Position numbers and translations under genes: made by a program | Shown: positions 21,017 to 32,654 of the stretch, one piece after another | How positions within the stretch are numbered: the first letter of the stretch is position 1 | Layout of the letters: each line of letters starts with the position of its first letter | Notes under the pieces: model-generated | The model's input: only the letters and a program-made list of their open reading frames with translations | Database searches by the model: none | Told to the model about the DNA's origin: nothing | Origin: Typhlomys cinereus | Taxonomy: Eukaryota > Chordata > Mammalia > Rodentia > Platacanthomyidae | Direction of reading: 5' to 3' | NCBI GenBank assembly: GCA_023101885.1 | Contig: JALPQD010000360.1 | Coordinates: 930,001 to 994,000, forward strand | Length of the DNA stretch: 64,000 bases

Positions 21017-21394
21017 GTAAGTAACTGGCAGGGGCCGCTCTTCTCTGCGCATGTCGATGCAGCCTCCGGAGTAAAGGATACGAGACTGCATAGACAAATA
21101 AGTTGGGCGTCCTCATTCCAAAGCATGTGGTGTCCCCATTTGCCCTGAGATGGGTTTTCTTTCAGTGGAAAAAACAGTGAAATATTTTGAGAGGGGGTGT
21201 GACTGGGTAGGAAATCAGCTGCGTTCTCCACTGTGGTTTTGTCAAGTGACTTTACCTTGTCAGTGGGCTGGGAGATGGCTGGGCATGGCTAGTAGTGCTC
21301 CTGGCAGAAGGGCATCGTGGTGGGCATTCATCATGCATGGTGTCCTCTGTTAGGAAGGTCACTAACGGCGCCCAAGAGTTAGAAGTCCAGTCCC
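21017..21394. other. PRKCB: Start of intron 3 with consensus donor
   Basis: The donor gtaagt at 21017-21022 is a full consensus. The rest has no recognised repeat. Intron 3 runs 32,041 bp to 53057. Confidence 0.7.
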
Positions 21395-21550
21395 AAGTGT
21401 TAGCCTGGTATTGTGATATGCACCTGAAGTCTCGTCTCGGGACTTGGGAAACTGAGGGTTGTGAGTTTCAAACTTCACCTGGAATACATTGCGAGCCTTA
21501 ACTTAAACAAGCAAGCAAACAAACAAACAAACAAGCAAACAAATAAATAA
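21395..21550 (+). mobile_element. B1-type SINE with (CAAA)n tail
   Basis: agtgttagcctggtattgtg, cttgggaaactgagggttgt gagtttcaaa and acattgcgagcctt match a diverged B1. A (CAAA)n tail lies at about 21507-21550. Confidence 0.65.
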
Positions 21551-21629
21551 GCAGTTATAATCTCCTCCAAAGCATGACTACAATATTTGTGGGGCAACAG
21601 GTGGTTTCAGGTAAAATGTGCATGTCTGG

Positions 21630-21870
21630 GATTTTTCTCTTGCTTGTCTATGTGTGTGCAGGTACAAACATGTACATATACATGTTCTTATGTACACGGA
21701 CTCATGTATGTATGGGTACATGTATGGTGTATAGGAGGAATGGGTGTGTGGTGTAGGCCCCAACATGAGCTCTCTTCTTTGATCACTGTGTCCACTTTTA
21801 TTAAGTCAGGTCAGGGCCTCTCAACTGAACCCAGAACTTGTGAGTCGGCAGGTGTTTCATTGAGTCCCTA
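21630..21870 (-). mobile_element. B3-type SINE, antisense, partial
   Basis: GT/ATGT-rich start, then ctctcttctttgatcactgt, caggtcagggcctctcaact gaacccagaact. This is the reverse B3 'gggtctctcactgaacctggagc' region. Confidence 0.65.
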
Positions 21871-21871
21871 G

Positions 21872-23462
21872 GGAATCTCTTTCTTCACTTTCCCTGTGCT
21901 AGACCCATGTTCTGGAAGTGTTTGCCTCCTGTGAGAACATGAGATCCATAGTCCTTTTCACTTTCTAGGTTAGTAGCACATCAGCTCCAGTGACTAGACC
22001 TAAGGTCTCCCTTGGACCTCAGCTCACAGTGGCCAAAAAGATTTTGGCTGGTTGGCGAGGCCGGATCATGTGGTAATGTTCTGAATGTTTCATCAGAACC
22101 CTGAACCCACGAGGAGATGGTATTAGAATGCAAGACATTTGGGAAGTGGTCAGGTCAGGTCTCCTGCTTTCTAAATTCTCTGGTCCCTTCACCTGGTCTC
22201 TCTTTTCTCCCTCTTCCCACCTTGCCATCCTTGCAGCTCTCTCCCTGTTCTCTCTGACTGTAAGCTATCTCTTTTCTTCTCATGGTCTTTCACCTTAAGG
22301 CTAAACCGTGGCTTCCTTAGTCACCAGGCCCTCAGCTCTAAATGAACTCCTTTTTCTTAGGTCTCAAAGAAGGTCCCCTGTTTTCTTAGAGCAGATAAGA
22401 CAGACTGAAACAAAAAGTTTTAGTACCCGTATTGGAACAGAATTTCAGGGGTGAGTTTTCTGGAAGGTTCTAGGATTTCTGGAACTATGTCAAGGTTCTC
22501 CAGATGGTTGTACATATTCTCAAAATTAGTATCAGCATATGTTGCTGTTTCTCTGATAGACAAAACTGAATCCAGGAATCAATGGGTGGCGATAGGCGTG
22601 GTCCCACCCACTGTTTCCTTTGTGGCCCATCTGCAGAAGCATAACTTCCTTACTCCGTGGCTTTAACCTCTGTGGGCTCAGAAGCCTTGCTTCTAGAGGG
22701 AGAAATTCTCCCATCAGGACATACAGCACAGATTCTGTGGAACTTGAAGTTCAAGAGAATAGTCGTTTCAGGCTCTTCATACATCTGAGTCAATAAGCCA
22801 AGTTATTGTCTGGATGGTTAGTGTTCATTTTGGAGAGAGAACTGAATTGCTTCATGAGGGCAAAGGAAAGGAGAAAGAGTATGTCTGGAGCACAGAGGAC
22901 CACTTAGGGCATTACCATGAGCTGTGGGTAAGGCCTGCTAAACACCTCCAACAACACAATCATAGTCTAGACTCTTTGGAAGTGAAGACTTAAGTGACTC
23001 TGGTAGGCAAAGAGCTACCATCTTTGAATGCTCTTGCTGATTGCAGAAGAAATGAGGAATGGGAGGGAAAAGGAAGTGATAAATGTGAACTATGTCCTTG
23101 TGACTATTTATTCAAATAAAGATTCTAATTGCCAAGTTTTGTTATGAATGCATTTTGTGTATATAGACTATACTAAGTGAATATCTTTGTCTCCTTCTGC
23201 TCTTGGTCTTTATCTGGTCACAATAGATGCATAGACTTCATGGTGGTCCTTTGATAATACTCTAATTTTACATCCTAATGTTTAAGTTAACCACCTCTCA
23301 AGGACTTTACCTCCTTCTCTGTGGAAGGGATCACTGTGTTTTCATTTATTCAAGGTTTAATTGCATCATTTCAGGTGGAATTGTGACCTGGTTGTGCTTT
23401 ACCTAGAAAGTAAGTATGCTTCAAAGAGACGTGTGGAAGCCAAGTTTAGAAAGGGCTGCCTT
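21872..23462. other. 1.6 kb of intron 3 with no recognised repeat
   Basis: No exon with coding character and no repeat I can name. It could be partly unique or conserved intronic DNA. Confidence 0.45.
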
Positions 23463-24375
23463 GTTATGGTTAGTTTTATGTGCTCACTTGCCTGTGTTAA
23501 GTGATGCTCACGTAGCTGAGAAAACCCTATTTCTGATTGTATCTATAGGGGGAGCATTTTCAGGACTGATTAGTATGTGAACCAGCAGACTGATTTAAAG
23601 AGGATGCCCTCATCAGTGTGGACGTTTGGTCTGATGAAGGCTGCTGCCAATAAATTCATGACCAAGCAGCTGAGGGGAACAAGGAGTTTATTTTGACTCA
23701 TGAACCTCCATTAGTTAGTTTTTAGTCTAGCGCGACAGACAAATTTATACCAACAACACCAGGAACTAAAGGAACTGACCACACCTGTATCCACAGGGAT
23801 TGCTGAGAGAGGGGCAAATCTCAACTGCCAGCCTGTCTAAGTATGCTAAGAATGCCAAACCACAAACCAGCTCCTTCTATCTTATCATCTTGCCCAGGGA
23901 ATGGTCCAACTAACCAGGGCTAGGTCTTCCCATGTCAATTAGGTACTCTCCTACAGGCTTGCTTAGGATTTGTCTTAACTACTGATCCTTCACTGATATG
24001 GCCAGAGCTCAGCCTTTAGTTGTCAAGTTGGTATATAGCTCAGCAGTGCAAAGACCCAGCTAGAGCAAAAGGTGAATCTGCTCTGTGAGTTGGAACATCC
24101 ATCTTTTTGTGCTTTCCACTATCAGTGCTCTCAGACCCGAAGCATTCAGGTTTGGTTCAGAATGCATCATGCCGTGGGCTCCTCCGCTTCTCTGGTCTTC
24201 AGACTCAGCTTTAGATGGAAATAGGCTTCTGGCTGTCTTTGTTCTTTACCTTATAGATGGAGGATCGTGGGATTTCTCAGTCTCTATCATCACGTAAGCC
24301 GATCCACATGGCAAATCTCTACATGGATGTCCACACCTCTCTACTTGACTCTGTTTCTCTGGAGACCCTGGAGTT
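23463..24375 (+). mobile_element. Old mammalian interspersed repeat split by a nested insertion
   Basis: The left part (23463-23625) has gttatggttagttttatgtg ctcacttgcctgtg and gtatgtgaaccagcagactg. The right part resumes at about 24053 with gcaaagacccagctag, atcttgggatt-like sequence (ggatcgtgggatttctcagt) and ctgtttctctggagaccctg. This order matches a common eutherian repeat that starts 'tgttatggttaattttatgtg' and ends 'ctctggagaaccc'. The name is not asserted. Confidence 0.55.
23627..24048 (-). mobile_element. Diverged relative of solo LTR family R, nested in an older repeat
   Basis: Collinear with the LTR-like elements at 14392, 48886 and 52431: aggggaacaaggagtttatt, accaacaacaccagg, gaactgaccacacctgtatc, attgctgagagaggggcaa, tacaggcttgc and ttgtcaagttgg. 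It is more diverged, and its ends and TSD are not resolved. Confidence 0.6.
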
Positions 24376-24439
24376 GAGGGTCTTTGTGGTCATTGAACTC
24401 AGGGTTGTGCACTAACTAAAGCTATAGACTATAATCCAG

Positions 24440-24612
24440 TCTTTCTAAATTCAAACCTGTGTAACTTGGGGACAGTTGTTTACATTTCTTTAAGTCTTAG
24501 ATTCTTCAGCTAAAGAACAGATAAAATAGTGGTCCCTATTTTATAGCATCGCTGTGAATGTCAAATACATAAAACTCATGAACGCTTCTAGAACAGTGTT
24601 TGGCACAAGAGC
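24440..24612 (+). mobile_element. MIR element
   Basis: The order cctgtgtaacttggggacag, ttagattcttcagctaaaga acagataaaatagtgg, atagcatcgctgtgaatgtc aaat and tagaacagtgtttggcac matches the MIR consensus from core to 3' end. Confidence 0.7.
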
Positions 24613-24628
24613 TCTGTATGGAGGATGG

Positions 24629-24662
24629 TGGTGGTGGTAGTGGTGGTGATGATGATGATGAT
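24629..24662. repeat. (GGT/GAT)n trinucleotide run
   Basis: GGT-type units grade into GAT-type units. Confidence 0.8.
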
Positions 24663-25395
24663 TGGTGTGTGTCCATCCGGCAGCAAGGACAGACTGGGGA
24701 AGTCTGCAGAGTGAATGGCTTCTTCGTCGACCTGCTGGCAGTCTTTCCTAGGAGCGTGTGGGCTTCGTAGGTGGCACATTATCCTGCTCTGTGTGAATGG
24801 AGGAGTGCAGCCATTCATTGCTTGGGAAGCAGAGAAAGCAGGAAGCGCTCCCCGCAGTCACCTGCGTGGGCTTTGGCAGCCTACCTGAAACAATTCTCTT
24901 GCTGCTGTTCCAAGAAGGGCGGCTGGCACCAAGGGTGATGAATTGGTCCACACTCCTGAACTGGCTTGACTCACCTCATTGACCTTTCTCTGCCTGTGGT
25001 TGGAGACATGATTAAAGCCCCGGACACACCTGCTTGTCCACCTGACCAGACTGCCTTTTGGCTCATGCAGAACTATAGAGGTGTCTTCTCCCATGACCTT
25101 GGAGGAGCTGGTGTACAGCAAGGTCAGAAAGCAGAGCTGCAGAGTTCCGTCCAGAAGAAAAGAATGTGCAGGGCCCCATCTTCTGTTCTCTGTCATGCAG
25201 AGCTCAAGTGGAGTCGGGAGATATTCTGGATATTAGTAGAACTGTGTCTGTGGTGTCATTTTGCAAGCTGGTTCACATCATGATATTGAGCTAAGTTATG
25301 CCTTAAAAAATCTGGGTACTGGTGCAGCCATTCAGTGCCAGAGAAAATAGTGATACACATAGCACTCACCATTTCATGACCTCAAACACAATAGA
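24663..25395. other. Intron 3 stretch without recognised repeats
   Basis: Moderately GC-rich, with open frames of up to 112 codons on both strands but no recognisable domain or bracketing splice pattern I would trust. It is listed as possible unique sequence. Confidence 0.4.
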
Positions 25396-25754
25396 GGGGC
25401 TGGGAAGATGGCTTAGTCAGTGAAGTGCTTATGCTGAAAGCAGGAGGACCTGAATGTGATCCCCAGAACCCGTGCAGAAAAGCAAACCAAGGATGATGGT
25501 AATTCCAGTGCTGGAAAGATAGAGACAGGAGGCTCTCTGGGGCCCTCTGAATAGCTAGTCTAATCTATTGATGAGCCCTATGCCAAACAGGAGCTCCTGT
25601 CTCAAACAAACAAACAAACAAACAAACAAACAAACAAACAAACAAACATAACACTTCTCTACAAGATAAATAGTTCCTATTGAGTTTATCCTCTGGCCTC
25701 CACATCCACCATCCACACATGTGCACCCTCCCATTATCCATATACATGCATATG

Positions 25755-25801
<47 letters not shown>

Positions 25802-25826
25802 ACACACACACACATACACACACACC
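25396..25826 (+). mobile_element. B3-type SINE with (CAAA)n and (CA)n
   Basis: aggggctgggaagatggctt, atgtgatccccagaaccc, ggtaattccagtgctgg and gatgagccc. A (CAAA)n run (25604-25648) interrupts the 'tctcaaa' region, and the element resumes with ctctggcctccacatccacc and (CA)n at 25756-25824. Confidence 0.75.
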
Positions 25827-25850
25827 ATGGAAAGGCTTCTGGAAGATGCA

Positions 25851-26595
25851 TCCTTCTCATATTTAGTTTCATCAGGTGGAAAAATCTTAATTCCTTTCTG
25901 TCTCTTGGACCTCTCAGAAAGGCTAAGTCTCTGGAACTTATAGCACCACATATAGGCATTTAGATCACCAAGTACCTACACTGCCTCCTGAGAGATCCCA
26001 GGATAAGAAAAGGAGGCATTATCTCTAAGGGATGCAGTAGGACGAGCTATTTGCCCTGGGAACAGATTTTTAAGAGGTTCTTGTTTGTGTCTATAGATGT
26101 CTGGTGGTTTGGCGGTGACTAGATGGCCAAGGATGGCCTCACTCATGTGCATGGTAATGACTATGTTACTGGTCTGGTTCTCCTACTTCTCCTCCCTATG
26201 GCCTCATCCTCTAGGTAATTGGTTGGCTCTGGCTTCTTCCCACGGTTTCATGCCTCCAAGAACAGCGAGACTGCATCCTCTGGTACATAGGAGACTTCAA
26301 ATCCCCATGTGTCATTTGCTAGAGTTGTCTCAAGGTCAAGTCCAGATAAAAGCGGTAAAGAAATAGACTTTACTGCATCATTGATCTACTGCACATCTTG
26401 TGGATCCAAGGGCCCAGTGTGGAATAGAATCCCTGGAGACCATCACACTGGACTTCATAGGACATTTACATGGCTTATTGTGCTTCAACGAGGCATAAGT
26501 GACCTCGTCCATTGAACTCATCCCACTAGCTTCCTGCCTAGGTCCCATCTGACTTGATTACCTCTAGCCACACATGAGCTATGTGGCAGTTCTTT
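25851..26595. other. Intron 3 sequence, no recognised feature
   Basis: Unassigned intronic DNA. No exon or repeat was recognised. Confidence 0.45.
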
Positions 26596-26599
26596 GATC

Positions 26600-26780
26600 G
26601 TGTTAGTGGTAGTTAAAGTTATGGATTCTGAAGATAAGTGTATCTGAATTTGCATCTGTTCTACTGAGATACTCCCTTGGAATATTCAGACATTCACTTC
26701 TGTACTCTTTGGTTTCCTTGTATAAAACAGGATTTAACACCAACTACATGGGTTTAGAATGACCATTTTAAATGTACTTA
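26600..26780 (+). mobile_element. MIR element
   Basis: agttatggattctgaagata agtgt, gaatttgcatctgttct, cacttctgtactctttggtt tccttgtataaaacaggat and catgggtttagaatgacc follow MIR order. Confidence 0.6.
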
Positions 26781-27039
26781 ATATGAAAAAGGGTTAACAA
26801 GCAAAGACAAACCGATTAACAGCAAAAGGATTAGAAAGCCCTCACATGAACGTCTCAGCCCTGTGTGTAAGCCTTTGATACCTTTGGTAAGGGCATTTCC
26901 ATTGGCCCACCTTCCTCCCTATTCTGAACATACTGATAATTTTCCACCTTCCCCATGCAGGGCATGCCTGCATGAGGCAATTGCATTTCCATCTCCATTA
27001 TTTTCTGTAAAAGCTCAAATGCTCTGTGATGCACTGCTG

Positions 27040-27285
27040 AGAGCTCAAGACTTTACAGCCAGAAAACACCGGTGTCAAATTCCAACACCACCACTTACCA
27101 CTCCAGAGACCTCGGGAAAATTATTGAAATTCTGTGACCTTTAGTTCCTAGCTTTAAAATAGGGGGAAATGTACCTGAATTGTAGAGAGGCACTATCTCG
27201 ACTATTTAATGAGGGACTGTTTGGACCATACCTAGAATTGTTCACGCACAAGTCAGGTATTCAATAAATGGCTTTAAAATGCTTA
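27040..27285 (+). mobile_element. MIR element, near full length
   Basis: agactttacagccagaaaac accggtgtcaaattccaac, ccactccagagacctcggga aaattattgaa, ctagctttaaaataggggga aat and caagtcaggtattcaataaa tggc match MIR from 5' to 3'. Confidence 0.75.
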
Positions 27286-27419
27286 TGAATATTCAGAGGT
27301 GTTGCTACTGTTCAAGAATAGATGCAGGCTACTCTCTGACCTGCCAAGCAATAATAGCCAGCGAGCATAGCATACAATATTGAACGGGGACTTTGTGCCA
27401 GGCGCTCAGAAGAACAAAT

Positions 27420-27865
27420 ACATCTTTAAGTTGGTTTGCCTAAGGATACTTCAATATTTTATGGTTTTAGAAGTAATTTGTGATCTGAAAATTATGAAAC
27501 CTAATTCTTTTTGACCTAAGGATGACAGTTCTAGGAATTTTGCTAAAGAGTTATTTAAGGATAGGTACATTATCTATTTAGCTAGAGTGACATTTATTGC
27601 ACTGGTATTTATAGCAAGCAAAATTTGGAAATTGTCCCAAGTAAGTGCTGATTAAGATTTATATAAGTAAAGCCTATTATGTACACATAATGGAATCCTG
27701 CGGAGTGGTTATATATCACATGGTCTGAGGTAATGGAAATGTTCTATACCTCAATCGAGCTGGTTCCTAAAGAGGTACATATATCTTTAAAATTAATCGA
27801 ACTGCACGCTTATGGTTTATACATTGTCATATGTAAATTATTCTTTAATGAAAAGCCGCACTGAT
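27420..27865 (+). mobile_element. Old LINE-1 3' end
   Basis: caaaatttggaaattgtccc aa, acataatggaatcctgcgga gtgg, ggtaatggaaatgttctata cctc and tcgaactgcacgcttatggt are the ordered landmarks of an L1M 3' UTR. It is diverged and non-coding. Confidence 0.7.
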
Positions 27866-27879
27866 TAAAATGTTGATAT

Positions 27880-28139
27880 AGGGGCTGGAGAGATGGTTCA
27901 GTGGGATAAGAGTACTTACTGTACATGAATGAAGAACAGGGTTTAAATCTCCAGCATCCATCTATAAAGCTGGGCATGGTCATGCATTTGCCTAAAACCC
28001 CAGCACTGTGGGAGGGACGCAGAAAGGAAGATTTCTGGCCACTGGTATAGCTCTGGGCTCAGTGGGAAACTTTCTCTCAAGTGAATAAGATGGGGAGTAA
28101 TAGAGCAAGGCATCTATCACACATACATACACACACACC
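27880..28139 (+). mobile_element. B3-type SINE
   Basis: ggggctggagagatggttca, gggtttaaatctccagcatc, aaagctgggcatggtcatgc, aaccccagcactgtggg, ctctgggctcagtgggaaac and a CA-rich end. Confidence 0.8.
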
Positions 28140-28909
28140 CCTTGGTTATTGGGCACTTTGGCTATGCATGCAGAAGCTATAGACTGCAATGTTATATAAA
28201 TACCATTTCAGCAAGATGGTGTGCTTTCTGACGTAGATAAATAATAGATAAATGAGGAAGACAGAGATGGAGAGACACTGCATTGTGTAGTCTGAGTTGC
28301 CCCTGTTGAGAGACACTGGCGGGTGTTCTGGTCCAGGCAGCTTTGATGCTCAGATCCAGCTGTTGCTTCCTTCCTGTATGGAAGCGAGCTGTGGGCGCCC
28401 CACAAGATGTTATGTAAAACAGAGCAATGCAGACATCCAAGAAGAGGGCAGTGGACAGCTGTGTTGCTGTCTGGAACTGAGGAGTCTGGACCTTGCAGGA
28501 GAGGGGGAAAGACTTTTCCCTGAAGAAGAGGAAAGGCAGATCATGCTGAGATCTGACCTTCCTCTCCTTCTCACAGGTGGACTGAGGTCAAGTCATGCAG
28601 GGGACCAGAGCTGTGTCAGGAGAATTAGCAGATTCTTATTCAGGGGGACTGTGCTGGCTCCCAGGTAATAGAGCATCTTAAGAGCAGACATCTCTGGAAG
28701 TTGCTTATGTGACTCGCTTTACATGGCTGATGCTGCATCTGAGCCTCCACGGGCCTTTGGTCTTCACTGAATTATTTTGAGATCCTAAGCGTTGCTCAAG
28801 ATGAAGCAGCACCATGAAACGAACAAAGCTGGAGAACTCAGCTTCAGAGCCTCCCGGAGGACCTTCGCAGTTCCACACTGAAAAGTTGCAATGAGAAAGT
28901 GAGCAGAAG
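28140..28909. other. Intron 3 sequence, no recognised feature
   Basis: A 123-codon + frame (28297-28668) has a balanced composition but matches no family I recognise. It has no supporting start context or splice pattern. Treated as unassigned. Confidence 0.4.
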
Positions 28910-29028
28910 TTTTTGTTTTTTTTTTTTAAATCAGTGTTGCACTTTGTAACCCAAATTGGCCTTGAATTCACCATCCTCCTCCTCTGCCTCTTAAATGCTA
29001 GAGGACAGGACACTATGCCCAGCTGAGC
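28910..29028 (-). mobile_element. B1-type SINE, antisense
   Basis: T-run, gttgcactttgtaacccaaa ttggccttgaattcac, tcctctgcctcttaaatgct and actatgcccagctgag are the reverse B1 order. Confidence 0.7.
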
Positions 29029-29264
29029 AGAAGTAACATGCTCAAGAAATAAGACCTTTGGTTTTAGTGTATGCCAAAACTGTGTATCATCTGTCAGATA
29101 CTACCTGTGCAAAATATTTTAAGACATTGCAAGAGTATTTAAAATATTAAATATTATAAATATATAATATACTTTTGTTTTTGATATACTACACAATGCA
29201 TAAAGTTTTATTATATGCCTTTTTAAAGCAATATAGAATGGTAGTGTCCCCAAGTCAAGATTTC

Positions 29265-29298
29265 GTGTGTGTGTGTGTGTGTGTGTGCGCGTGCGCGC
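29265..29298. repeat. (GT)n/(GC)n alternating purine-pyrimidine run
   Basis: GT units pass into a gcgcgtgcgcgcgc stretch, a purine-pyrimidine alternation of the kind that can adopt Z-DNA. Confidence 0.85.
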
Positions 29299-30375
29299 GC
29301 ATGTTAGCAGCCACTGAAAAGCATGCCTTAGGAAGCATGGTGGTGGAAGTATGGTGGTGGAAGTGCCTGGAATGTTGGCTTGTAACTCCTTGTAACTCCA
29401 AGGTTATGCTGCTATTGGGTATCTAAAGAGCTGTCACATAGGCATGTTTGGAGCAAGTCCCTATTGGATAAGGAAGCAACCCACATGGCTAATCATTCCC
29501 CGCATGGTAATTATTCATTCTCCATTCCACTTGTCAGGGGGTCTCTGTGGTTATGTATTTCTGCCACATGGGTGAGTCCCTAAGAGATCCCTTGCTGAGA
29601 ATGGAGACAGGGGGGAAAAACCTTAGACAAGTCTCCTTTGTCTCAGGAAAGGATAGATTAAACTGCCTCACAGACAAACCCACAACGCTGGCCATAATCT
29701 CATGGTTTTCTGCAGATTATGAGACTGACATAGGTACAACGGCAAGAAACTTGATTCTTTCTCCAGTTTGGCCAAACTGCAGATCAATAAGTCAGTCCTC
29801 CTTTATCAATGTCCATGTCTTCATTTCTTTCGGAATGTGGGGAAACTGAGGCAGAGGGTTAGGTACCTAAATACCTGGTAGCAGTTCTACTAGTTGGGGT
29901 GACTCAATTGCATGCAGCAGATGCCACCTTGGGTTAATTGAGAAAGGAACTCTCTGGCAAAGATCTGACATACTACACAGGATTGAAGGAAACTTGAACA
30001 GCCGGGCTGGCTCATCCAAGTTTGGCTCTAGTGGTGGTTTGGCCCTAAATTCAAATTCCAAAAAGGGGTGAGCTTATTTAGTCAAGATGAAATTACCTAC
30101 CCTGCCCATGACATAGCTTTTAAGGTATTTCATTCCCTCCTAGATGAAACACTGTAGGTCTGGGAGGGCTTTTCAAGGAGAACAGGTTCTGTGGCGGAAA
30201 GATAAAAGCAGGACTTGGGGTTCAGTTCAGCGCCATGTGCCAGCCACAGTTACCAAATGCTACCTTCCAGGTTACAAAAACCAGTGTGCAAGATTACCTG
30301 CAAAAGCCTGGGAATATACTTTGCAAGGTTCTCAAGGAATTCTGACAATATTATACAGTGACCTTGAAGCCAAAA
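29299..30375. other. 1.1 kb of intron 3 with no recognised repeat
   Basis: No exon, RNA gene or repeat recognised. Confidence 0.45.
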
Positions 30376-30379
30376 TGGT

Positions 30380-30520
30380 TGGCTTGAATTTCAGGTTTGC
30401 CATAACTTGGGCTCGATTTCCTCGTCTGAAAAAAGAGAATGGAAAAAATAGTACCTGCCTCATCGGATTCAAGAAAAGATTAACGGAGTGCCCGGCACGT
30501 AGTATAAACTAATCAATGTA
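30380..30520 (+). mobile_element. MIR element, partial
   Basis: gccataacttgggctcgatt tcctcgtctg, gagaatggaaaaaatagtac ctgcctcatcggatt and gagtgcccggcacgtagtat match the MIR core and 3' part. Confidence 0.7.
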
Positions 30521-31045
30521 CCTTCGAAATCGTAGACGGTGAATTTCAGTCATGCATTCTTATGGCATGTATCCAAGTTGCTTTCCATAAAAGGGGAAAA
30601 CTAGAGACATCCCCCATCAGCGGATTGGAGAAGGCTTTGATTTTAATAAAGTGATAGGTTTGAGAGGAATGAAATTCTTTGGACTATCATATCAATTCCA
30701 CAGGAGTCTTCCAGTCCCGTGTGCCGTGGGCCAATGGCAGCGTCTGCAGTGCAGACCTTGTGAAGGTCAGAGTGACTTGTTTCTGAGCAGCTCTCTGTCC
30801 CTCACTGTCACACAGACACAGAGCTTCTTTCTGCGGGGAGATCAGAGATCAGAAGCCAGCCACTTCCGCTGTGCACCCGGAGGATGCTGCTGAGATCTGA
30901 ATGAGGCTGAGGCAGCCTGCTTTGTGAATGAATGATTCCAGCTTCCCCTGGTTGAGAAGCAGCAGAACCAGACACTGAAGGCAATTTCCCTGAAGACACC
31001 TACCTTTGAGTCTGCAGGCTTGGGAAGGAGGGGATGGGGAAATGG
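30521..31045. other. Intron 3 sequence, no recognised feature
   Basis: No repeat or exon recognised. Confidence 0.4.
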
Positions 31046-31049
31046 AGAG

Positions 31050-31309
31050 CAGGAGGGGCTGGGAAGAGTGCTTGCTGTATAAGGATGAAAGCCCGAGTTT
31101 GGATCCCCAGTACCCATGTAAAAATCCAGGCATGGCTGTATGTGCCTATGACCCTAGTGCCGTTAGAGAGGATTACTTAGGCTTGCTTAAGATAGCATAG
31201 CTGAAAACAGCAGTCTCCTGGTTCAGAGAGAGGTCTTGCCTTAAAGGAATAAGGCAGAGAATGATGGAGCAGATCACCTTACATCTTCTGGCCTTATGGA
31301 CATATGGAC
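31050..31309 (+). mobile_element. B3-type SINE, diverged
   Basis: aggaggggctgggaagagtg, gagtttggatccccagtacc, aatccaggcatggctgtatg, gagagaggtcttgcc and gcagagaatgatggagcag precede a CA array. Confidence 0.65.
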
Positions 31310-31311
31310 TG

Positions 31312-31358
<47 letters not shown>

Positions 31359-31443
31359 CACATGGGCATGTCCACACACATGTAAACTGCATACACACAC
31401 ACACACACACTACACATGGGCATGTCCACACACATGTAAACTG

Positions 31444-31494
<51 letters not shown>

Positions 31495-31506
31495 CACATA
31501 CTCACA
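31310..31506. repeat. Compound (CA)n array with 54-bp higher-order duplication
   Basis: Three (CA)n blocks are separated by two copies of tacacatgggcatgtccac acacatgtaaactgc, starting at 31357 and 31411. Confidence 0.9.
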
Positions 31507-31534
31507 CAAAGTAATGGTATCTGAGAGCCAGCAC

Positions 31535-31735
31535 TTACAGATTCACCTCCATTCTAAGCACTTTACAGATAATAACTTTATTCTTCATTATGCCCCCATG
31601 AGAAGAGTTCTTGGTGTTATCATCCACATTTCACGAAAGAGAAACCTAGGTCCTCAGCTTTGCCCAAGTGGCTTGTCTAGGGTCATGTGACCATGAACAA
31701 ACCCATACTAGAACCCAGACCTGGTCTTCAGTGCT
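31535..31735 (-). mobile_element. MIR element, antisense
   Basis: attctaagcactttacagat aataac, ttatcatccacatttcacga aagagaaacctagg, gggtcatgtgacc and actagaacccagacctgg are the reverse MIR landmarks. Confidence 0.75.
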
Positions 31736-32259
31736 GTGTCCTGCCTCACAACTCCACCTACCTGTTCCCCTCTGTTTCTCCCCCCTCCCCCCCGCTTCCC
31801 CCTTCCCAAACAAAGCTAACTGAGGCAGCAAGGCCTTTCTCTGAGAATCGTCTTTCCCTGGGCAAGTCCCCAACACACGGGCATCTCTCCCAGCTGGACT
31901 GGCCTGCTTCCCTCTCTGAGGAATTTGGAATTGGGACTTAAAGCTGTTGGTTTTAGGTTGGACCAGTTTTTAAAAACTACTTATTATATGTGTGAAGTAT
32001 CCAGCTGGATGAAGTCCCACCATGAGTTTTTCTATGTGATCAGAACTTTTAATATCTCTCCTGGTCCTACACTTCCTCCACCCACACCATCCATTGATCA
32101 TCCACTCCCCAGGCAACCAGCAGTTTGCCTGTTCTCCTGTCCCCTGGCCCACATTATCCCCCTCCCTAATCTCACTCTACGGGACTATTCCATTTGGCAA
32201 ATAATGCTTCATAGATTCTCACTAAATGTGACTATTTAGCACTTAGTCGTGTAACAGAT
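31736..32259. other. Intron 3 sequence, unassigned
   Basis: It may include the diverged 3' UTR of the adjoining minus-strand L1, but no landmark is clear enough to call. Confidence 0.4.
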
Positions 32260-32650
32260 CTTAGTGGCTTATTGGTTGACTTGACTGCCATTGATTAGTA
32301 GCTACGCACTTCTCTCTCCTTCCAGTCTCTAGCCACCAGCATTCTGCTCTTGATTTCATCCCTTTGGCTATTATAATACTTCTCATGAGTGGAAGCATGT
32401 AGCCCTTGTCTCTTCTTTGGCTCATTTCACTTAGCATTATGTCCTTGAGTTCACCCTTCTTTATGACTGAAGAGTGTTTTATCATTTGGACGTACCACAG
32501 CTTCTCTATCCATTCCATCACCGATGGGTATTTATTTATGTTGCCTCTGAACGTTATGTTGCAGTGAATGTGGAAGTGCTAATGTCTGCAAGATCTAATG
32601 TGGATTCTTTAGGATAGGTACCCAGAATCACATTAATTTTTAAAAATCTG
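32260..32650 (-). mobile_element. LINE-1 3' part (minus strand) of a 5'-inverted copy
   Basis: Reverse complement of an L1 3' end: gtctctagccaccagcattc, ctcatgagtggaagcatg, ttggctcatttcacttagca ttatgtccttgagttcac, tttggacgtaccacagcttc and tctatccattccatcaccga. Confidence 0.75.
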
Positions 32651-32654
32651 ATTT

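Noticed and set aside
28297..28668. 123-codon + frame with balanced composition
   Set aside because: No recognised domain and no acceptor/donor arrangement I trust. Intronic chance frame is more likely.
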